A program made the position numbers and the translations under genes. The notes below the pieces were generated by a model. That model saw only the letters and a program-made list of their open reading frames with translations, had not been told where the DNA came from and did no database searches. From Anaerolineae bacterium (GTDB lineage Bacteria; Chloroflexota; Anaerolineae; 4572-78), in contig JALVZI010000567.1 of assembly GCA_027022125.1 (NCBI GenBank), positions 1 through 6,525 on the forward strand: a stretch of DNA of 6,525 nucleotides, in the 5' to 3' direction. Positions within the stretch are counted from its first letter, which is position 1; each line of letters starts with the position of its first letter. Below, piece after piece: positions 1-5,829 of this stretch.

Positions 1-1245
1 GATGATGAGTTTGTCAGTTTTTTGCCGCTGGCGTGGATTGGCGAACAAATGATGGCATTTGCGTGTAGCCTTCAACGGGGCTTCCCGCTGAATTTCCCCG
101 AAGAGCCGGAAACGGTGCAGCAGAACATCCGCGAAATCGGACCTCGGGTGATGTTCAGCCCGCCGCGCATTTGGGAAAATATGGTCAGTCAGGTGCAGGT
201 AAAAATTGAAGATGCTTCGTGGTTCAAACAGAAAATGTACCACTGGGCAATGCCCGTCGGGCGGGCGATGGCGGATACCCGTTTCAAAAAAGAAGAGCCA
301 TCGCTGGGATTGAAAATAAAGTATTTTCTCGCCGATTGGCTGGTGTTCCAAATGATAAAAGACCATTTGGGGTTGCGCCATCTGCGGCGGGCATACACCG
401 GCGGCGCGGCGCTGGGACCGGACGTGTTCCGCTTTTTCCATGCGATGGGTGTCAATTTGAAACAAATTTACGGGCAAACCGAAACCAGCGGTATTTCGGT
501 GGTGCACCGCGACGGCGATATAAAATTCCAAACGGTGGGCACGCCCATTCCCGATACCGAGGTTCAAATTGACGAAAACGGCGAAATTTTGGTGCGCTCG
601 CCGGCGGTTTTTGTCGGCTATTTCCGTAACGAAGAAGCCACGCGCGAAACGCTGATTGACGGCTGGCTCCATTCCGGCGACGCGGGATATTTCGATGAGG
701 ACGGGCATTTGATTGTGATTGACCGCGCCAAAGATGTGATGACGCTGCACGACGGCACCAAATTCAGCCCGCAGTTCATCGAAAATAAATTGAAATTCAG
801 CCCGTATGTGAAAGAGGCGGTTGTTTTTGGCGGCGATTGGCCCTTTGTCACCGCGATGATGAACATTGATATGGGCAATGTCGGCAAATGGGCGGAAAAC
901 AACCAGATTGCCTACACCACCTACACCGATTTGGCACAGAAGCCGGAGGTTTACGACCTGATTCGCAAGCACGTTGAGTCCGCCAACGCCGATTTGCCGC
1001 CTGCCGCCCGCATCAAACGATTTTTGCTGCTGCACAAAGAGTTGGATGCCGACGACGCGGAACTCACCCGCACGCGAAAGGTTCGGCGGCGGTTTGTGGC
1101 ACAGCGATACGAAGACATCATTTCGGCACTGTACAGCCAAAGCGACCATCTGGATGTGGAAACCGTCATCACCTATCAGGATGGACGCACGGCAACCCTG
1201 CAAACACGGTTGCGCATCGAAACGCTCGACGGTGCAGAGGCATAA
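1..1245 (+). CDS. Long-chain-type acyl-CoA synthetase (AMP-binding), 5' partial
   Basis: Cytosolic enzyme expected to activate a carboxylic acid with ATP to an acyl-adenylate and then form the CoA thioester. The reading frame is open from base 1, so the N-terminal part, including the TSGTTG-type phosphate loop, lies outside the window; 414 codons remain. Visible adenylation motifs, numbered from the first codon here: YGQTETSG at 157-164 (A5), DGWLHSGDAGYFDEDG at 220-235 with the ATP-ribose Asp227 (A7), IDRAKD at 240-245 (A8), and LTRTRKVRRR near 355-363, where Lys360 sits at the place of the A10 lysine. The opening FLPLAWIGEQ and later PPRIWENM segments fit the long-chain (FadD15/ACSL-like) branch rather than the acetyl-CoA synthetase branch. 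About 50 residues follow the A10 lysine. It ends 12 bases before the livH-like gene, so co-transcription is likely. The acyl substrate is not known. Confidence 0.93.
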   Translation, partial: DDEFVSFLPLAWIGEQMMAFACSLQRGFPLNFPEEPETVQQNIREIGPRVMFSPPRIWENMVSQVQVKIEDASWFKQKMYHWAMPVGRAMADTRFKKEEPSLGLKIKYFLADWLVFQMIKDHLGLRHLRRAYTGGAALGPDVFRFFHAMGVNLKQIYGQTETSGISVVHRDGDIKFQTVGTPIPDTEVQIDENGEILVRSPAVFVGYFRNEEATRETLIDGWLHSGDAGYFDEDGHLIVIDRAKDVMTLHDGTKFSPQFIENKLKFSPYVKEAVVFGGDWPFVTAMMNIDMGNVGKWAENNQIAYTTYTDLAQKPEVYDLIRKHVESANADLPPAARIKRFLLLHKELDADDAELTRTRKVRRRFVAQRYEDIISALYSQSDHLDVETVITYQDGRTATLQTRLRIETLDGAEA

Positions 1246-1257
1246 AAGGGGAAAACG

Positions 1258-2130
1258 ATGGATCAATTTTTGCAATTAACACTGAGTGGATTGACCAACG
1301 GGGCGGTACTGGCGCTGGCGGCACTGGGATTTGTGCTGATTTACAAAGCCAGCGATGTGATTAATTTTGCTCAGGGCGAATTTCTACTGGTGGGGGCGTA
1401 TGTGATGTTCGCTGTGGTCGGCGAACTGGGCTGGCACTGGACGGTCGGCATTGTGGTGACGGTGCTGGTGGCGGTTGCGCTGGGAATGCTGCTGGAGCGA
1501 TTTGTGCTGCGCCCGATGATTGGCGAGCCGATTATTTCGCTCATTATGGTGACCATCGGACTTTCCAGCCTGCTGAAAGCGGTGGTCAGCGGCATTTGGG
1601 GTACGGACGAGCGCGCTTTTCCGAGTTTCATCCCCAGCGACCCCATCAACGTTTTCGGGGCAACCGTTACCACCGACAAACTGTGGGCAATCGCCATCGC
1701 TGCGGTATTTTTGGTGGCGTTCAACCTCTTTTTCCGCCGTTCCAGCAGCGGCATCGCCATGCGCGCCGTGGCAGATGACCAGCAAGCCGCGCTGTCGATG
1801 GGCATCAGCGTCAAAAAGGTTTTTGCCATGGCGTGGTCAATTTCCGCCGCCACCGCCGCCATCGGCGGTATCATCATCGCCAACATTTTGGGGGTCAGCG
1901 GCAACATCAGCGGCGTGGGCTTGCAGGTTTTCCCGGTGGTCATTCTGGGCGGACTCGATTCCATCCCCGGTGCGGTACTCGGCGGGGTTATCATCGGGCT
2001 GTTGCAGGCATACACCGGCGGATATGTGGGGCACGGGTTAAATTCTATCATCCCGTTTATTGTGCTGGTACTGATTTTGATGGTCAAACCATACGGATTG
2101 TTCGGGCAGGAAATCATCGAGCGGGTGTAA
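1258..2130 (+). CDS. livH: LivH-like permease of a branched-chain amino acid-type ABC importer
   Basis: One of the two inner-membrane subunits of a Liv/HAAT-family importer, 290 residues, the usual length for LivH. Eight or so hydrophobic segments can be seen at about 8-29, 42-57, 61-86, 92-111, 142-160, 188-212, 222-250 and 262-277. Family landmarks are NFAQGEF at 36-42 after the first helix, the cytoplasmic loop AMRAVADDQQAALSMGI at 167-183 that should contact the ATPase, and GGLDSIPGAVLGG at 231-243. The ATG at 1258 is the only start possible after the preceding stop in the same frame, and an AAGGGG run at 1246-1251 can act as a modest ribosome binding site. The 12-base gap to the synthetase suggests translational or operon linkage. 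The transported compound may not be an amino acid, given the CoA-ligase neighbours; the gene symbol names the family only. Confidence 0.93.
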   Translation: MDQFLQLTLSGLTNGAVLALAALGFVLIYKASDVINFAQGEFLLVGAYVMFAVVGELGWHWTVGIVVTVLVAVALGMLLERFVLRPMIGEPIISLIMVTIGLSSLLKAVVSGIWGTDERAFPSFIPSDPINVFGATVTTDKLWAIAIAAVFLVAFNLFFRRSSSGIAMRAVADDQQAALSMGISVKKVFAMAWSISAATAAIGGIIIANILGVSGNISGVGLQVFPVVILGGLDSIPGAVLGGVIIGLLQAYTGGYVGHGLNSIIPFIVLVLILMVKPYGLFGQEIIERV

Positions 2131-2156
2131 TTTAGCCGTCGGCTATTCAGGGGGAC

Positions 2157-2271
2157 GGGAAAAACGCCCTTCGATACGCGGTTCGCGCAGCGAACCGCTA
2201 CTCAGGATGCGTTTTTCCCTGCCGATTTCATCCTGAGTAGCCCGTAGGGCGTATCGAAGGGTGAAATCGGC
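2157..2271. repeat. Nested palindromic intergenic element between livH and livM
   Basis: Nearly every segment here has a perfect reverse-complement partner. Seen pairs: p 2157-2167 with 2209-2219 (GGGAAAAACGC, 11 bp); q 2167-2178 with 2250-2261 (CCCTTCGATACG, 12 bp); h 2178-2186 with 2190-2198 (GCGGTTCGC, 9 bp, 3-base loop); r 2198-2209 with 2229-2240 (CTACTCAGGATG, 12 bp); s 2221-2230 with 2262-2271 (GCCGATTTCA, 10 bp); k 2240-2243 with 2247-2250 (GCCC, 3-base loop). Pairs q, h, r and k give a compact branched fold. Pairs p and s give an alternative of two adjacent hairpins whose loops hold the two halves of q and r. No transposase and no clear target duplication were found. It resembles a REP- or MITE-like dispersed element and could also act on the livH-livM mRNA; both are inferences. 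Confidence 0.8.
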
Positions 2272-2301
2272 AAGATATACACTGCGCACCGAGTAGTTAA
2301 A

Positions 2302-2321
2302 ATCAGTGAAATTCGTGGTTA
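2302..2321. repeat. Possible short repeat remnant (ATCAGTGAAATTCGTGGTTAA type)
   Basis: The segment 2302-2321 carries two GTG-centred units about 10 bases apart. It resembles the short-period ATCTGTGAAATCTGTGGTTAA-type intergenic repeats found in many bacteria and is distantly like the array between livM and the binding-protein gene at 3518-3618. The match is loose and was made by eye, so this may be a decayed copy or chance. Confidence 0.3.
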
Positions 2322-2359
2322 AAATGATGACCACAATTAAACGTGGTGCTACCTCACAG

Positions 2360-2364
2360 AGGAG
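2360..2364 (+). promoter_or_regulatory. Ribosome binding site for livM-like gene
   Basis: AGGAG at 2360-2364 lies six bases before the ATG at 2371. An in-frame TAA at 2338-2340 rules out any longer start, so this site fixes the N-terminus. No convincing promoter is visible between the palindromic element and this site. Confidence 0.75.
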
Positions 2365-2370
2365 TCTTCA

Positions 2371-3414
2371 ATGGAAAGTGGAATTTTTTTCAGCGATTAT
2401 GCCAAAGATATGGCGTTGCGGCGCACACACGCCGAGAAAATTCGGCTGGTGCTGGCAATTTTGTTCGCCGTCAGTGCGCCGTGGCTCGCCAGCAAATATC
2501 AACTTACCCTGCTGAACCAAATCGGCATCGCCGCCATCGGCGCCATCGGGCTGAACATTCTGGTGGGGTTCACCGGGCAAATCAGTTTGGGACAGGGCGC
2601 ATTTATGGCGGTGGGGGCATACACCTCCGGCTTGCTGGCAAAAAATATGGGATTGCCCTTTTGGGCTGCCGTGCCGATTGCCAGTTTTGTCACCGCGGGG
2701 GTGGGCGCATTTTTCGGCATTCCATCGCTGCGGTTGAAAGGGTTGTATCTGGCGATTGCCACACTGGCGGCACAGCAAATCATCCAATGGGTGATTACCC
2801 ACTGGGATTATGTGACCGGTGGGGTGGACGCGCTGGTCATCCCCGCGCCGACTCTGTTCGGGCAGCGGGTTAACGGCGAATTTAAATTCTACTGGGTCAT
2901 CCTGTTCTGTCTGGTGCTGACCATCATTTTCACGGTCAATCTTTTCCGCTCGAAAGTGGGACGGGCATTTATCGCCATCAGAGACCAGGATATTGCCGCC
3001 GAAGTGATGGGCGTGAATCTGTTTCAATATAAACTGTTGGCATTTGCCAGTTCCTCATTTTTTGTGGGGCTTGCCGGCGCACTGACGGCGCATTATCGCA
3101 CCATCATTTCGTGGGAGCGGTTCACCATCGAAACTTCCATTCTCTATTTGGCGATGATTATCATCGGCGGGTTGGGGTCGGTTTCCGGGTCGGTGTACGG
3201 GGCGGCATTTATGGTGCTGCTGCCCGCGCTGCTCAACAATTTCGGGCGGGCAATGCACGGCACAATTCCCGCGCTCGACCAAATTATTCCCTTTTTACAG
3301 CAGGGCATGTTCGGCATAGTGATAATTCTGTTTTTAATTTTGGAACCGGAAGGGTTGGTGAAAATCTGGCGCAACATCAAAGATTATTTCCGGTTATGGC
3401 CCTTCTCGTACTGA
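2371..3414 (+). CDS. livM: LivM-like permease of a branched-chain amino acid-type ABC importer
   Basis: Second membrane subunit of the importer, 347 residues. A cytoplasmic N-terminal stretch of about 22 residues precedes the first helix (about 24-42). Family landmarks are LNILVGFTGQISLGQGAFMAVGAY at 61-84, GIPSLRLKGLYLAIATLA at 116-133, the ATPase-contacting loop AIRDQDIAAEVMGVNLFQYK at 202-221, and IIGGLGSVSGSVYGAAF at 264-280. Further hydrophobic segments lie near 52-66, 75-90, 97-116, 174-191, 223-240, 253-268, 274-289 and 308-326. The C-terminus ends in an aromatic, partly basic tail, KIWRNIKDYFRLWPFSY, which as I recall recurs in LivM proteins linked to CoA-ligase genes; this was not checked. 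The gene is 240 bases from livH, much more than the other junctions in the cluster, so its level could be set separately by the palindromic element upstream. The ligand is unknown. Confidence 0.93.
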   Translation: MESGIFFSDYAKDMALRRTHAEKIRLVLAILFAVSAPWLASKYQLTLLNQIGIAAIGAIGLNILVGFTGQISLGQGAFMAVGAYTSGLLAKNMGLPFWAAVPIASFVTAGVGAFFGIPSLRLKGLYLAIATLAAQQIIQWVITHWDYVTGGVDALVIPAPTLFGQRVNGEFKFYWVILFCLVLTIIFTVNLFRSKVGRAFIAIRDQDIAAEVMGVNLFQYKLLAFASSSFFVGLAGALTAHYRTIISWERFTIETSILYLAMIIIGGLGSVSGSVYGAAFMVLLPALLNNFGRAMHGTIPALDQIIPFLQQGMFGIVIILFLILEPEGLVKIWRNIKDYFRLWPFSY

Positions 3415-3517
3415 CGTAAACAAATTTGTACTCGATTGAATCTTTTGGCAGGAGGTGACGCATCGGGAAAAAAACAACACAACATTCTCTATCGGTAAAA
3501 AATCGTAACTATTCAGC

Positions 3518-3618
3518 CACAGATTAAATAGAACACAGATGACGCAGATAATGCGGATGAACACAGATTTTCCATAAAAATCTCTGTGAACACTGTGAAA
3601 ACTCTGCGATTCTCTGTG
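3518..3618. repeat. Two-sided array of short ACAGAT / CTCTGTG repeats
   Basis: The left half holds heptamers of the form CRCAGAT starting at 3518, 3534, 3543, a variant TGCGGAT at 3552, and again at 3562. The right half holds the opposite orientation, CTCTGYG-like, starting at 3582, 3591 (CACTGTG), 3602 and 3612. Steps within each half are mostly 9-11 bases, close to one helical turn. The centre (CACAGATTTT at 3562-3571, AAAAATCTCTGTG at 3576-3588) is an imperfect inverted repeat around a short loop. Similar short-period arrays occur between genes in several bacterial phyla; their role is not known to me. It sits in the 262-base gap between livM and the binding-protein gene. The rest of that gap (3415-3517 and 3619-3664) shows no gene or clear promoter. 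Confidence 0.7.
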
Positions 3619-3664
3619 TGCCATCAGGCACGCTGTACAGTTACAAAAAACCAACCATTACCCC

Positions 3665-3671
3665 AAGGAGG
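3665..3671 (+). promoter_or_regulatory. Strong ribosome binding site deciding a GTG start
   Basis: AAGGAGG at 3665-3671 is a near-perfect Shine-Dalgarno sequence five bases before GTG at 3677. It supports the GTG start, which gives a complete lipoprotein signal peptide (Lys2, Arg3, hydrophobic core, Cys21). An efficient site suits a binding protein, which is normally needed in excess over its membrane partners. Confidence 0.85.
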
Positions 3672-3676
3672 AAGAA

Positions 3677-4852
3677 GTGAAACGTTTTTCATTACTAATT
3701 GCATTACTGTTGATTGTGCTGGTTGCGGCGACCGCGTGCGGCGGTGGCGGCGCAAAAAATGACAGCGGTCCCATCAAAATCGGCGGCATTTTCGATTTCA
3801 GTGGTCCCACGTCCGGACCCGGCACACCGTACGGGCAGGGTATTCAGGCATATGTGGAATGGAAAAATGCCAATGGCGGCATTGACGGGCGCAAAATTGA
3901 CCTGATTTCGCAGGATTACGGCTACAAAGTTTCCACCGCCGAGCAACTGTACAGCCAATATGTCGGCGAGGGGATTGTGGCATTTCAGGGTTGGGGCACG
4001 GGCGACACCGAAGCCCTGCGCGGCAAAATCGCCGAAGATAAAATCCCGTTTATGTCCGCATCATACTCTATCAACTTGGCGAAATTGGATGAAGCCCCGT
4101 ACAATTTCTTGGTCGGCACAACCTATTCCGACCAAATGGTGATTGCCCTGCAGTGGATTAAAGAGCAGGGCGGCAAAAAAGTGGCATTTTTACACCACGA
4201 CAGCCCCTTCGGACAGTCACCCATTCCCGATGGCGAAGCCTATGCCAAAGCCAACGGTATGGAAACCCTGACTATCGCTATGCCCGGCGGCGCCACCGAC
4301 CTGACCCCCGAATTGAGTCAGGTTGAAAACTTCGGCGCGGAATATGTCATCATTCAAAACGTGGCAAGCCCGGCGGCGCTGGCAATTCGCAACGCCAAAG
4401 ATTTGGGTATGACCGCGCAATTTGTATGCCTCAACTGGTGCGCCGATGAGAGTCTGGTCGAATTGGCGGGCGATGCGGCGGAAGGCGTGGTCGGCACGCT
4501 GCCTTTCACCCCGCCCAGTGTGGATGTGCCCGGCGATGACGACGTGCGGGCATTCGTCGCCAGCAAAGGCGAAGACCTGAACAAACTCGGTCTGCATTAC
4601 ACGCAGGGCTGGGTTACGATGGAAGTGATGGCTGCCGGCATCGAAAAAGTTGTCAAAGAGGGTAAACCTGTCACCGGCGAAAATATCCGCGCTGCGCTGG
4701 AAACCATCACCAATTTTGACACCGGCGGCGTGACCGCGCCCATCACCTTCACCCCGCAGAGCCATCGCGGCAACAAAGCGCTGAAACTCTTCCAGGTGAA
4801 AAACGGCAAATGGGAAGCCATCAGCGATTACATCGAATCGAGTATCAAATAG
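3677..4852 (+). CDS. Substrate-binding lipoprotein of the Liv-type ABC importer (Peripla_BP_6)
   Basis: Extracytoplasmic receptor that should capture the ligand and deliver it to the LivH/LivM channel; 391 residues. The N-terminus MKRFSLLIALLLIVLVAATAC is a lipoprotein signal peptide: positive start, hydrophobic core at 4-18, and a lipobox ATAC ending at Cys21, followed by four glycines as a flexible tether. The mature domain opens with IKIGGIFDFSGPTSGPGTPYGQG at 33-55, typical of type I periplasmic-binding folds, then NANGGIDGRKIDL at 64-76, and ends with ITFTPQSHRGNKALKLFQVKNGKW, also typical. Two cysteines, Cys251 and Cys255 (CLNWC), are close enough to form a small disulfide. The gene has its own strong ribosome binding site and is isolated by 262 bases upstream and 170 downstream, so its expression may differ from that of the permeases. 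The ligand cannot be read from the sequence; CoA-ligase neighbours favour an organic acid. Confidence 0.93.
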   Translation: MKRFSLLIALLLIVLVAATACGGGGAKNDSGPIKIGGIFDFSGPTSGPGTPYGQGIQAYVEWKNANGGIDGRKIDLISQDYGYKVSTAEQLYSQYVGEGIVAFQGWGTGDTEALRGKIAEDKIPFMSASYSINLAKLDEAPYNFLVGTTYSDQMVIALQWIKEQGGKKVAFLHHDSPFGQSPIPDGEAYAKANGMETLTIAMPGGATDLTPELSQVENFGAEYVIIQNVASPAALAIRNAKDLGMTAQFVCLNWCADESLVELAGDAAEGVVGTLPFTPPSVDVPGDDDVRAFVASKGEDLNKLGLHYTQGWVTMEVMAAGIEKVVKEGKPVTGENIRAALETITNFDTGGVTAPITFTPQSHRGNKALKLFQVKNGKWEAISDYIESSIK

Positions 4853-4882
4853 ATAATCTTATTGTGCCGTAGCAGATATTCA

Positions 4883-4957
4883 CCCTCCCCCTGCCCCCTC
4901 CCTCAAAGGGAGGGGGAAAATCCCCTCCCCCTCAAAGGGGGAGGGTTAGGGAGGGGG
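4883..4957. repeat. C-tract/G-tract element with alternative hairpins and G-quadruplex motifs
   Basis: Two 10-base words and their complements fill this stretch. Word A (CCCTCCCCCT) lies at 4883-4892 and 4923-4932, with its complement at 4936-4945. Word B (CCCCCTCCCT) lies at 4894-4903, with its complement at 4907-4916 and 4948-4957. This gives two perfect 10-bp hairpins with CAA loops (4894-4916 and 4923-4945), or a long alternative stem in which A and B at the left pair with the right-hand complements. Four G-runs at 4937-4957 form a quadruplex motif on the + strand, and 4883-4902 gives one on the - strand. Only TTT follows the last arm, so it is a poor classical terminator. It is most likely a dispersed intergenic repeat that may attenuate transcription or stabilise the 3' end of the binding-protein mRNA. 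Confidence 0.75.
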
Positions 4958-4966
4958 TTTATACTC

Positions 4967-4978
4967 CGTAAATTTACG
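4967..4978. promoter_or_regulatory. Perfect 12-base palindrome upstream of livF, possible operator
   Basis: CGTAAATTTACG is a perfect dyad located 44 bases before the livF start. A TATACT hexamer at 4960-4965 just before it resembles a -10 box, but no acceptable -35 box is seen at the right distance (that region is G-rich). The symmetry would suit a dimeric repressor. AT-rich palindromes of this size also arise by chance, so the call is weak. Confidence 0.3.
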
Positions 4979-5022
4979 CAACACGCCATACGTCACACAA
5001 CCCGAACACCCGTGAGGTTCCT

Positions 5023-5817
5023 ATGTTGAGTTTAAATAACGTGGAAGTAATTTATGAAGATGTCATTCTTGTGCTGAAAGGAATGTCGCTGGAAGTGCCC
5101 GACGGGCAAATTGTGGCGCTGTTGGGCGCAAACGGCGCGGGAAAATCCACCACGTTGAAAGCCATTTCCGGCTTGCTGAAACCGGAAAACGGCGAAGTGA
5201 CCGATGGCGACATCCAATTTCAGGGCGAACCCATCCACACCCTCCCCGCCGAAGATGTGGTGCGGCGCGGCATCTTTCAGGTTATGGAAGGGCGGCGGGT
5301 GTTCGAGCATCTCAACGTGGAAGAAAATCTCATCGCCGGGGCATACACCCGCACCGACCGCCAAAATGTCAAACGCGATTTGGAAATGGTGTACACCTAT
5401 TTCCCCCGTTTGAAAGAGCGAATGAAACAGTCTGCCGGCTATCTTTCCGGCGGCGAACAGCAAATGCTCGCCATCGGACGGGCGTTGATGGCAAAACCGA
5501 AACTGGTGATGCTTGATGAACCGTCGCTGGGGCTGGCGCCGCTGCTGGTGGTTGAAATTTTCGACATCATCAAACGCATCAATCAAGAGCAGGGAACCAC
5601 CATTCTGCTGGTGGAACAAAACGCGCTGCTGGCACTGGACATCGCCAATTATGCCTACATTATGGAAAACGGGCGCATCGTGCTGGACGGCGAACCGGAC
5701 ACCCTGCGCGAAAATGCCGATGTCCGCGAATTTTATCTGGGATTGACCGAAGTCGGCAAACGCAAAAGTTACCGTGACGTGAAACATTACAAACGCCGCA
5801 AACGGTGGCTCAGTTGA
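5023..5817 (+). CDS. livF: LivF-like ATP-binding subunit of the ABC importer
   Basis: Cytoplasmic ATPase that pairs with a second ATPase (LivG type) under the LivH/LivM channel; 264 residues, slightly longer than many LivF proteins. Motifs: Walker A GANGAGKST at 35-43, Q-loop Gln86 in GIFQVMEGRRVF, ABC signature LSGGEQQ at 141-147, Walker B LVMLDEP at 161-167 with catalytic Glu166, D-loop region SLGLAP at 168-173, and switch region LVEQN at 196-200, where Gln replaces the usual histidine as is normal for LivF. The extra length is a strongly basic tail, GKRKSYRDVKHYKRRKRWLS, at 245-264. I recall this tail from LivF proteins next to phenylacetate-CoA-ligase-like genes, but this was not checked. 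GAGG at 5014-5017 is a fair ribosome binding site. The stop lies 12 bases before the PaaK-like start, with its binding site beginning directly at the stop, so the two are very likely co-expressed. Confidence 0.94.
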   Translation: MLSLNNVEVIYEDVILVLKGMSLEVPDGQIVALLGANGAGKSTTLKAISGLLKPENGEVTDGDIQFQGEPIHTLPAEDVVRRGIFQVMEGRRVFEHLNVEENLIAGAYTRTDRQNVKRDLEMVYTYFPRLKERMKQSAGYLSGGEQQMLAIGRALMAKPKLVMLDEPSLGLAPLLVVEIFDIIKRINQEQGTTILLVEQNALLALDIANYAYIMENGRIVLDGEPDTLRENADVREFYLGLTEVGKRKSYRDVKHYKRRKRWLS

Positions 5818-5818
5818 C

Positions 5819-5823
5819 GGAGG
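5819..5823 (+). promoter_or_regulatory. Ribosome binding site for the PaaK-like gene
   Basis: GGAGG at 5819-5823 lies right after the livF stop (5815-5817) and six bases before the ATG at 5830. It fixes the start of the next gene and suggests that ribosomes finishing livF can start again there. Confidence 0.8.
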
Positions 5824-5829
5824 AACGCC

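Noticed and set aside
1371..2117. 248-codon open frame on the - strand opposite livH
   Set aside because: It is an antisense shadow of a clear membrane-protein gene: the composition follows from complementing hydrophobic codons, and there is no start signal or known domain.
2143..2334. 63-codon open frame on the - strand over the livH-livM gap
   Set aside because: It lies almost wholly in the palindromic element, whose repeats explain the open frame. It has no ribosome binding site and no recognisable domain.
3450..3458. AGGAGGTGA, a perfect anti-16S match, in the gap after livM
   Set aside because: No ATG, GTG or TTG follows at a workable distance with a meaningful frame; the GTG inside it has no spacing and its frame closes after 18 codons. 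Probably chance or a remnant.
3394..3654. 86-codon open frame on the - strand over the gap before the binding-protein gene
   Set aside because: It is composed of the short-period repeat array and flanks, overlaps the end of livM, and shows no protein-like pattern beyond repeated low-complexity residues.
4894..4960. Rho-independent terminator after the binding-protein gene
   Set aside because: The stems are strong, but the first is followed by AAAAT and the last arm by only TTT before mixed sequence, so the U-tract is missing. It was kept as a repeat with possible attenuation.
5608..5622. Loss of the switch histidine in LivF (LVEQN)
   Set aside because: Gln at this position is the normal state in LivF-type ATPases, so it is not evidence of an inactive subunit.
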